A DNA stretch of 64,000 nucleotides, taken from positions 33,727,568-33,791,567 of the forward strand of contig NC_133774.1 of NCBI RefSeq assembly GCF_003597395.2, given 5' to 3'. The position numbers and the translations under genes are program-made. Source of the DNA: Chelonoidis abingdonii. Its lineage: Eukaryota; Chordata; Testudines; Testudinidae. Below, piece by piece: positions 56,441 through 64,000 of this stretch (positions are counted from its first letter, which is position 1; each line of letters begins with the position of its first letter). The notes beneath the pieces were generated by a model that did not search any database, had not been told where the DNA came from, and saw only the letters and a list, made by a program, of their open reading frames with translations.

Positions 56441-56640
56441 TGTCATAAACATATAGCTAAGGGTTAATGTTTCTTTTACCTGTAAAGGGTTAACAAAAGG
56501 AACCAAACAGCTGACCAGAGGACCAATCAGGAAACCAGATTTTTCAAAGCTCAGGGAGGGAATTTTTGGGGTGTGTGTCTTTTGTCTGTCTCTCTGCTTT
56601 GTGCTCTCTCGGCTATGAGAGTGCTTAATTATTTTACATC
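56441..56640 (+). mobile_element. Truncated LTR, same family as 42255-43157
   Basis: Starts TGTCATAAACATATAGCTA and continues 'tttacctgtaaagggttaac', 'ctgaccagaggaccaatcag' and 'gggagggaatttttgggg', collinear with the beginning of the 42.3-kb copy. It ends near 'ctatgagagtgcttaatt'; the remainder of the LTR is missing. Confidence 0.7.
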
Positions 56641-56644
56641 CTGA

Positions 56645-56712
56645 AAAAATGTCACCAAAAAAGTGACACAATTTTTTATTTTGAAAATACATCCACTTTA
56701 GACAGTAATGCC
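56645..56712. other. Unclassified spacer
   Basis: No feature recognised. Confidence 0.3.
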
Positions 56713-56713
56713 T

Positions 56714-57237
56714 GATACCAACCACGGGTGGCGGGTGTCATAGGGGTAGGCTGTGCCTTCCCAAACAACCTAGAGTGGCCCCGCCCACACTCTGCCCCAG
56801 GCCAGACCAGGCCCCCTCCTGCGGTTCCTAGGGTGTTCTGCTTTGGCTGGCCCAGGCTGGCTGGAGCTGGCTGGCCTGAATCCTGCAGAGAGTCAGGACA
56901 ACTAGTGCTGGGGCCTCATCGTTCACATCCCTGGGGCTGGCCGCGCCACCCAGCCTCCAGAGCACTGTGGCTGGCCGTTTTGCTGCCTGGAGCACCGGGG
57001 AGGGAACACTGTTGACTGGCACACCGGGGCTGGCTGCACTTCCCAGAGCACCAGGACTGGGGCCTCACCCCCTGGCTGTCTGGCCCTGGAGCCGTGGTGC
57101 TGTGGTGGGGGTGGTCTGGGATCCTGCAGGGGGAAGGAGGGAAAAAAGGGGAGGGCAGGATCTTGGATACAAGGGGAGGGGCCGGCAGCTAGCCTCCCGC
57201 AATGGCCGGGTCACCGGCCGCCCACGATACCAACCAC
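56714..57237. mobile_element. 500-bp GC-rich element with perfect 12-bp target duplication
   Basis: GATACCAACCAC occurs at 56714-56725 and 57226-57237, immediately flanking the element 56726-57225. It starts GGGTGGCGGGTGTCATAGGG and ends CACCGGCCGCCCAC. The start region is shared with the tract at 45005. The interior has recurring 'ggctggctgg', 'ggggctggc' and 'agcaccgggg'. A 12-bp duplication fits target-primed retrotransposition better than a hAT (8 bp), but no poly(A) or LINE tail is present. Plus frames in it are spurious. Confidence 0.7.
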
Positions 57238-57239
57238 TA

Positions 57240-57320
57240 CATGCCCCCTCCATGTAATGAATGAACATTACCCCTGAAGAAGTAAAGCCACCTGTATTCT
57301 GCTTCCTCTGAGGGGCTCTT
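57240..57320. other. Spacer
   Basis: Continuation of host DNA after the duplicated target. Confidence 0.3.
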
Positions 57321-57321
57321 A

Positions 57322-57919
57322 CTGAGGCCTGGTCTACACTATGACTTTAGGTCGAATTTAGCAGCGTTACCTTGATTTAACCCTGGACCCTTCCACACAA
57401 CCACCAATTGTAATGCACCATCTGCTGCCAAAAGGCAATGTGCTGCTGGTATGTAGCAATACATTCCCACATCTGGCAGCACCCAGGAGGTGTACAGTGA
57501 CGGTGAGCTGAGCGGGCTCCATGCTTGCCGTGGTATGTCTGCTCAGGCAACCCAGGAGAAAAAGTGTGAAACGATTGTCTGTCGTGCTTTCATGGAGGAA
57601 GGGAGGGAGAAGGGGAACTGACGACATGTACCCAGACCACCCGCGACACTGTTTTGCCCCATCAGGCATTGGGATATCAACCCAGAATTCCAATGGGCAG
57701 TGGAGACTGCAGGAACTGTGGGATAACTACCCGCAGTTACCTACAGTGCAACACTCCGGAAGTAGACGCTAGCCTCGGTACTGTAGATGCAGTCCGCTGA
57801 CTTAATGCACTTAGAGCATTTTGCGTGGGGACACACACAATTGACTATATAAAAACGATTTCTAAAAAAAATGGCTTCTATAAATTCGACCTAATTTCAT
57901 AGTGTAGGCATACTCTGAG
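57322..57919. mobile_element. Non-autonomous TIR transposon (family C, about 590 bp)
   Basis: The left end reads gcctggtctacactatgac then 'tttaggtcgaattta'; the right end, reverse-complemented, reads agtatgcctacactatgaa then 'attaggtcgaattta'. Extended inverted similarity covers about 35 bases. CTGAG occurs on both sides (57322-57326 and 57915-57919), a possible short duplication. The interior ('atgtacccagaccacccgcg', 'aggcattgggatatcaaccc') is known to me as internal sequence of a turtle element. hAT and Harbinger are both possible. The plus frame 57521-57772 has no transposase motif. Confidence 0.75.
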
Positions 57920-57924
57920 ATACG

Positions 57925-58125
57925 TCTGTGCTGGGAGGAGATTCGGTCCTGTTGCTTCAGGTCGAGGAGCATAGAACATACCTTGTATTATTTCTGTTTC
58001 TGTGCAAATGATCAAGTCACCTACCAATTAGAACTGTTAACACATGTTCCAATCCCCTCATGTCACTGGCTCATTTAAAACAATAGAATTATAGTATGCA
58101 ACCTAATTTCTTCAAATGTGCCTAT
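57925..58125. other. Unclassified spacer
   Basis: No feature recognised. Confidence 0.35.
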
Positions 58126-58127
58126 GT

Positions 58128-58437
58128 TGTTACAAGGAGGAGGGAGAAAAATTGTTCTAATCAAACGGGACAAGAAGCAATGGGCTTAAATTGCAGCCAA
58201 GGCAGTTTAGGTTGGACATTAGGAAAAAATTCTAACTGTCAGGGTGGTTAAGCACTAGGATAAATAGCCTAGAGAGGTTGTGGAATCTCCATCATTGGAG
58301 ATTTTTAAGAGCAGGTTAGACAAACATCTGTCAGGTATGGTCTAGATAACACTTAGTCCTGCCATGGGTGCAGAGGACTGGACTAGATGACCTCTTGAGG
58401 TCCCTTCGAGTCCTACGATTCTGTGAGTCTATTCCTA
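58128..58437 (+). mobile_element. CR1 3' end, plus orientation
   Basis: 'gcaatgggcttaaattgcag', 'tttaggttggacattagg', 'tgtcagggtggttaagcac', 'gaggttgtggaatctccatc', 'ggactggactagatgacct' and the terminal 'gattctgtgagtct' reproduce the turtle CR1 3' untranslated region with its degenerate octamer end. 5'-truncated, noncoding and moderately diverged. Confidence 0.9.
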
Positions 58438-58439
58438 GA

Positions 58440-59415
58440 GTTTACAATGAGTTATAATTATATGATAAATTTTAAAACATTAGTAAGCCATTTTAACTAG
58501 AGGAACCTGAAAAATGTAAGACTCAGAGTGTTTTCTTAAAGACTTCCTAAATGAGGCTATTTTTAACTAAAAGCAATTCACAAATTAATTAACAGATGTA
58601 CTTCAAATATTTCAGGAAATTCTAGCTATACTCTCAGATTAAGTGCTGTAAACTTAAGGATTCTTCATACAATACAGAGATACAATCCCTGCTTTAAGAA
58701 TAAATCTGAATCCAGCCTTGACTGCACCTCCATATTTACACTGTAGCACTGGAACCAGTGATTAGCTTATACTAAGATGTTTAATGCAGGGTAGAAATTG
58801 ATTTCAGCATACCGTCTTCTATAACAATTATGTATATTTAAGATGCTACAGAATGTACTTTGAGTTTGACTTCTTAAATCACAGCTGATAAAGGGTGTAA
58901 CAGGCCAACCACCTCCTGAGGATCCTCTGGTGGCCATAGGTCACTCTGCAATGGATGGTCTCTGTTTCCCTTCTTGAGGGCCACTTAAGAACGCCATATA
59001 GTCTTTCTCATGGCTAACACCTGCCTGGGTTGGTTTAATAACAGAAACAGTTCAAAACTATCCTCAAGGTCCCAAAATAAAGTCCATAACTACAACACAA
59101 AAGTTCATATTCAGCTCTGGCATCATCTGCCCCACCCAATACTCTTTTTCTGTGTTACCCTGCTCTTCACAAAACCTCCCTTCTGAGCTGAGCTCAGCCT
59201 TCTGCCTCTGCTTCCAGGCTTGTTGTATTGTTCTCAAGGGCCAAAAGAGTTAAAGGCATTATAAACTCTTCCACCAAGGTTTTGGGGGGAGGAGTGGTGT
59301 ACTGGAGGATGGGTTCTACAGAGGCCCTGTTCTAAAGTTTATTGATCAAACCTTCCTTCTCCTTTGAGCCCTACTTTCTTATTCATTCATCTTCCCCTAA
59401 ATGTTTTAACATGAT
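58440..59415. other. Unclassified DNA
   Basis: 58890-59330 is less AT-rich ('ccacctcctgaggatcctctgg', 'cagctctggcatcatctgcc') and may be an unrecognised repeat. No coding feature. Confidence 0.4.
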
Positions 59416-59419
59416 TCAT

Positions 59420-59625
59420 GCTTTTATTGCTGTTTCTAATTATGGTGCTCAATTCCTTTTAGACCCACCTATCTGGAACTTTCTATCCTTCTTTGTTTTT
59501 CTGACATTCTTCATCTTTTTAAATCCTATCTCAAAACCTATTTGTTTTCCTCTTTTTAATTCTACATCTATTGATTTATGTTTTCTCTTCCTGTAAGGCC
59601 TTTATTTTGTTTTCACTCAAGACAA
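59420..59625 (+). pseudogene. L2-like LINE remnant, end of the reverse-transcriptase ORF
   Basis: The plus frame 59342-59596 contains PPIWNFLSFFVFL and NPISKPICFPLF, which lines up with the conserved L2 C-terminal pattern of 'P-x-LWNSLP ... FK-x-x-LKT-x-LF'. The DNA ('cccacctatctggaactttc', 'aaatcctatctcaaaacc') matches the corresponding nucleotide text. Only this short part remains and it is highly diverged. Confidence 0.45.
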
Positions 59626-59629
59626 CTAA

Positions 59630-60865
59630 ATGTTAATATGGTTCCTTTTATCATGGATTACTGATATTTTTTCTTTCATTGCTATATTCTTGCCATTCTT
59701 AACACTTTGGATCAAAGGAGCTACATACATTTTAAAAGTGGTTAAAATTATGTGCCATAGGTAATCTAGCTCTTTGCATTACTGAACTTTAAAAATATCC
59801 TATATAGCTGCAGATTAGTTTGGGCTAATTAGATATGTATAATTCGAGCGACATTAATACACTGCAATGAAGTTTCCCTTTGGACCTCCATTTGAACCAA
59901 GGTTTCCCATGGCTTGGATGTGATCACATGGTCCTTGTATTCCTGGACAGTATGGAGGTTTCTCAGTGAGTCTTTGGTCCACATAATGGCAGAACAAGGA
60001 GTAGGTAGATTGGGAACTGGCTGGGGGACACACATCATCCCCTTTCCAGTCCTGTGGAGAATCCCTGAGAAAAGTAATACAGCCCTTGATTATGTTAATT
60101 TTGCTATGGAGTCTCCCCATGGGGCATCCAGGCATAGTTGTGGCCAGTCTGAGCCATTGGTAGTGAAGCTACATTGTAATGTTGTTACCAAGGAGTGAGA
60201 GTGGATGAAGGGGGGTAGCTACCAGGGATCAGAGCCAATGAGATGTTGAGGACCACAGTAGCCTAAAGGCTGCCCAAAATTGTTGTTGATTTAATAATCA
60301 CAAGGTACTGAAAATGTAGCCCAGGATCAGTGTGTCCCATGGGCAGCTCATGTGACTCCCATAATACCTTTCTTCTACTACACTGACAGCAGGGAGAGAG
60401 ATACAACATCCTAAATTGTCTGTATCACAGCAGAATCATTCTTGCTCTGGAACAATTCACCTTGAGCTTCGTAGACAAGTTATATAGACAAATTATGCTG
60501 GGACAGAGTAGTTGCATTACATTCAGTGATCTAGATCATAGCTTCTCCTGCAGCCCTTTCATCCACCAATTTTATAATTGTATCATAAAAAAACCACACC
60601 CTTATTTGTTGCATGGATTGAAGTTAGACTTTCTGAATGTAATTGCGAGAAACACTACCCTTTCCTTCTCTCCACTGATCTACTATCTTTCAGAAATAAT
60701 TGCCAGTGGTTGGTAGGTTCTTAGTTAAATTCCATTTCCTTAACACTTCTGTGTGCATGTGATCCAGATAGGAATATTTGGTGCTCTGTCTGTCTAAGTA
60801 CTCCTTGAACTTCTTATTGAGCTATTTTAAAGAGAGATTCATTGCTTCTTAGTTGTTTACTTCTA
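59630..60865. other. Unclassified DNA
   Basis: 59820-60200 has overlapping frames on both strands (plus 59914-60198, minus 59854-60135) and could be an unrecognised repeat. No domain is visible. Confidence 0.4.
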
Positions 60866-60869
60866 TTTT

Positions 60870-61610
60870 CTCAGTTTTTTTAAATCAAAGAAAGATTTTA
60901 AAGAAAGCGAGAAATCCAAGACATTTTAGAGTCATCTACTTCAGTCCCTTCCTCTTGTATTTATGAGTTTGCTTCTGTATTTATTTTCCCTCAAAAATAT
61001 CTGCAAAACCCCCCCATATCATCCTTGTCTGGGTCTCTGCCTTTTCCAGCCTTATCTCTTCCCTGCAAGCCTTAACTGAGTCAATCTATTCTTTACTGGT
61101 TTTGTCTCACTTTCTTCATTTTCAGTATAGAATTTCTTTAAACTTTTTCTAATCACAGATCTTTCTAGTCCTTTGCAAAGCCACAATGGCTATTTCTTGC
61201 ATTCCTATATTTCAGAGGAATTGTAGTCTGAGTGACTTAAATTATAGTATGTTTTAAAATTCTCCAGCCTTTTTGCACACCAAGGATTTTAATACTTCCA
61301 TCCTATTCCACTGAACTCACTAGAGTTCTCAGGTTATCCAAATTTGCTTTCCTCAGATCTCATTTCATTGTGTTCTCCTTACTCTTTCCTTACTATGCTG
61401 TTTGACTAGCTCTTGATTGTTAGCACTTGGTTCCTATTATTCTCACATTCTCAATCACTTCCTCCTTATCAGTATGAAGAAGATCCAAAATAGTTTCTCC
61501 TCTGGTTGGATTATCTACTTGCTGGATGATAAACTTGTCCTCTCTGCTTCCTAGCAATTTCTTTGAGGTTGCATGTTTAGATATTTGTGTCACGCAAAGC
61601 ACTGTAACAT
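60870..61610 (-). pseudogene. CR1-like LINE ORF2 fragment (endonuclease end and linker)
   Basis: On the minus strand the frame 61420-61602 gives DKFIIQQVDNPTRGETILD and LLHTDKEEVIENV, matching the C-terminal endonuclease part of CR1 ORF2 ('NFL-x-QVV-x-x-PTRG-x-x-LLDL-x-x-TNKE'). Further 3', after frame changes, LRKANLDNLR (61328-61359) and ACREEIRLEKAE (about 61040-61080) fit the linker before reverse transcriptase, and GGFADIFEGK resembles the 'KGFYKYI' block. Frameshifts and stops show an old, dead copy. No 3' end is present, so it is also truncated. Confidence 0.8.
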
Positions 61611-61614
61611 AGTT

Positions 61615-64000
61615 ACCCCCTTAGTCTAGTATTCTGTGGTTTTAAATACCTTAAGAAATGGTGCGGGATTTTTCATTATCTTGCCCTTCTGGTTAGATGC
61701 TCACTGTAATTTCAGCTTTCTTTTTCATTCCTTGTAGTCTTGCCCAAAGTGTCATACCCACCATCCTCTTCATTGTCAAATTGTATCTCACAGGCATAGT
61801 AAATACCTGACATTTAAAATCAGCCTTCAATGTCCTCTTCCCTTTCTGTCTCTCTTGTCCATCTCTTTACCAGTTATTCCATTTATGAGAATTACCCTAC
61901 TGTGATTCAGTTATGTCCATTAAGACATTTTAACATCACTGCTTGTTCTTGCTTTTTTTTTTTTTTGGTCATTCTCCTTGTCCTTTTGCCCTTTTCTTAT
62001 TCTTCATCTTATGTTGCAAAACAACTCTATCCTTTGCCCTATTTTAACTTGATTATTTGATTTAAGAGCTCTCCCTCTCCCTTGCTCTACTTGTTTAAAA
62101 TTGATCGAGCATGGTCTGCTAGTTTTGAACCCAGGAATTTGGACCCCATCTGCTTAAATGGAATTTTGTTCTCCAGACTGACAACACAAGGTATTCTGAT
62201 GCTCCATAAGTCTCAAACCCTCCTTCGTTTGCCATGGGTACACCAGCTGGTTATTCTAAAGAAGAATTCTAAAGGTTATTCTTTTCTTTATGCAGTCATG
62301 GCATGGGGAAGGTCACTACAGTCACCTGGAACAATTTGTCCTCAATCCTTCCTGCTCCCCACTTTGATTTTATTGAAATAATGTCAGCTGTTTCAATGTG
62401 AGTGTCACTTAGTGGGAATTCTACAGTTATGCCTCAAGGATCTTCTTCAGCCTTCTTGTCACATTCTTTCTTATTTTCCTGGGAAGACAGCACATCATTC
62501 TTTCCTTAATTTATGTTACAGGTAGTTTTTCCCTGTGTGTTTTATCTCTTTCACCCACAGATTGCCAGCTGATCTCCCTTTCTAGATTTATAAGCACTTT
62601 CGGGTGGGGTTGTACATTCCTGTGTATTTGTATAAGGCCTACCATATTTTGTGTGCTAGCATAATATAAGTCAATTAATCACCATAGAATCAGCAGTCAA
62701 AACAGCTTTCTTGTGTTCTTTCTGATAACTCCCATTTTCTGGACTTATAGTCTATTCTCAGTCACTGGTCAGTGTGCTGTTTAAATCTGTCTCTCCATAT
62801 CAACAGCAAAATACCTATTACCCTTGTCTAAATTAAATGTCTCCCTGTACATTTCCCTTCTGTTTGTCATACTTCTCTTCTTAATTTCCACATTCTTCCA
62901 TCTTCTTTTATCTTTGTCCACGTTTATCCCATCTGTTATCTGGACCTGCCATGTCTCTGAAGGCAACACAGACTGAGACAGTACATTCACCAGGGACTGT
63001 TTTGGCTTTACTACTTTCCATAAGCAATTTCAATAGGTGTTGTTTGATTTCTATATTGGGGGGTAGGAGGGGCTCCAGTAAGGCCAATGTGGCTGCGTAT
63101 GGAGGGGTAAATTCCGTGCCCGTCCAAGGTTTTCAGTTGGGGGAGGGCAACATTCCTCCTATCCCCTAAACTACACCCATGATTTCAAATCCTGTTCCAG
63201 CCTCTCCACCTTCTTCAGCAAAGAAATCTGCATGTTCATAAATCTGAACAGCACACTTCTTCCATACCGGATTTTTCAGTTCCTTATTATCTATGCTAAT
63301 CTCAGCTGATGCTCCTTGTCTTGTTGGAACCTGGTAGTGTCAAACCACTCTGCTCCCCCTCCCTCTGTGAAATTCTTCTGGAGCTTCCTGTTTGTTGCTC
63401 TGTGCTTCTTCACTGCTCAAAGGGTTTGTCTAGTTCATTCATATATTTATGTTTAATTGGTTCTGCTCCTTTTGAGAAGGAGATTCTGTCACTTTTATAC
63501 TAGCTAGACGTAAAAATGTTTAAACAAAAAGCAATTACATTTATATAAAAATAAAATATTCGAATCTCATCAAGAGTCACACTGAACTGACCGAAAAAGC
63601 AAGGAAATCCCAAGCTACAACATCCTTGCCTCATCCAACCCCATTAAGTGAAAACTTTGATTTTATTCCAAGATAGTTTATTTTCAGTTCATCCAGATCT
63701 TTACTGTCCACTTCCCACCCCATTCTATTGTGGCTGGGCAACAGAACTAAAGGCTGCAAAATATGATACAACCAATAATAGCATTATGATGCCAGCAAAT
63801 TGAGGCCTCAGGTAATTTTTATCCTTACATTCTAATGTTAGTAGACAAAAAGAGTTCAGGAAGTAACTCATTTGTATCAACTTAACTAGCATATACTCTA
63901 CACAAATAATTGAAAACATACATTTAATATATTTCAAAGTGATAGTAAATACGGTTTTTAAACATGATTTTGAAATCTGTTATGCATGAATAATTACTCT
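61615..64000. other. AT-rich unclassified DNA, no gene seen
   Basis: Pyrimidine-rich on the plus strand, perhaps further 5' LINE sequence on the minus strand near 61620-62000, but no motif can be placed. A T run lies at about 61955-61966. The remaining frames are short and without resemblance to a family. 'ggggggtaggaggggctcc' near 63059 is a local G-rich stretch. Confidence 0.4.

Noticed and set aside
57521..57772. 83-codon frame inside the family-C TIR element as a possible transposase
   Set aside because: No DDE, zinc-finger or Myb-like residues; the element looks internally noncoding.
1..64000. CRISPR arrays, operons, tRNA or rRNA genes, prophage or other prokaryotic systems
   Set aside because: No regularly spaced direct repeats, no dense long ORFs and no ribosome-binding-site pattern. 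The only tRNA-like sequence is the 5' part of the Cry SINE. Repeat content is vertebrate.

Overview
This window reads as vertebrate nuclear DNA, most likely from a cryptodiran turtle. The main evidence is a Cry-type turtle tRNA-derived SINE at 20227-20419, three dated-looking CR1 3' ends with ATTCTRTG-like termini or turtle/bird CR1 text, Penelope-like retroelement (PLE) tails, and several hAT-like non-autonomous DNA transposons that I recognise from chelonian genomes. The species call rests on remembered repeat families and not on a database search. Background DNA is AT-rich; every GC-rich island examined lies inside, or looks like, a repeat.

No intact protein-coding gene, tRNA, rRNA, CRISPR array or prokaryotic operon was found. 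The longest open frames (up to 189 codons) lie in GC-rich repeats and look fortuitous. Genuine coding signal is limited to decayed transposon pieces: CR1 reverse transcriptase (18148-18790, minus), CR1-like endonuclease and linker (60870-61610, minus), the PLE C-terminus (12440-12630, minus), and an unidentified decayed, apparently intronless coding stretch (38853-39850, minus).

Layout. 1-11.9 kb: mostly unclassified AT-rich DNA with MIR-like copies (4.73, 8.97 kb), an L2-like tail (6.24 kb), foldbacks (6.14, 9.11 kb) and a GC-rich island (6.69-7.44 kb). 11.9-14.6 kb: a terminal-inverted-repeat element broken by a PLE, then a perfect 16-bp hairpin, then a PLE palindrome with target-site duplication (TSD). 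14.6-18.2 kb: quiet, AT-rich, possibly holding conserved noncoding DNA. 18.2-33.6 kb: dense repeats, including CR1, SINE, nested MITEs, an LTR (24.4-25.5 kb), a hAT with a perfect 8-bp TSD (30.2-31.5 kb), an LTR end with a primer-binding-site-like sequence (32.47 kb) and two copies of an unclassified repeat (20.0 and 33.3 kb). 33.8 kb: a PLE tail with TSD. 34-42 kb: quiet apart from one foldback, one tandem duplication and the decayed coding stretch. 42.2-46.0 kb: an LTR, then a 2.6-kb interval bounded by hAT-like ends and a perfect 8-bp TSD. 46-53.7 kb: quiet, with one purine-rich repeat invaded by a double foldback. 53.7-58.4 kb: a PLE split by an LTR, GC-rich elements, a TIR element and a CR1 3' end. 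58.4-64 kb: L2-like and CR1-like pieces in unclassified DNA.

The features do not form a pathway. They record successive insertions in intergenic or intronic DNA. The most interesting signals are decayed hammerhead-ribozyme-like cores in PLE tails from two families, a possible composite hAT transposition, a SINE-CR1 chimera inserted as one unit, and recurring 40-74 bp foldbacks with a shared centre.
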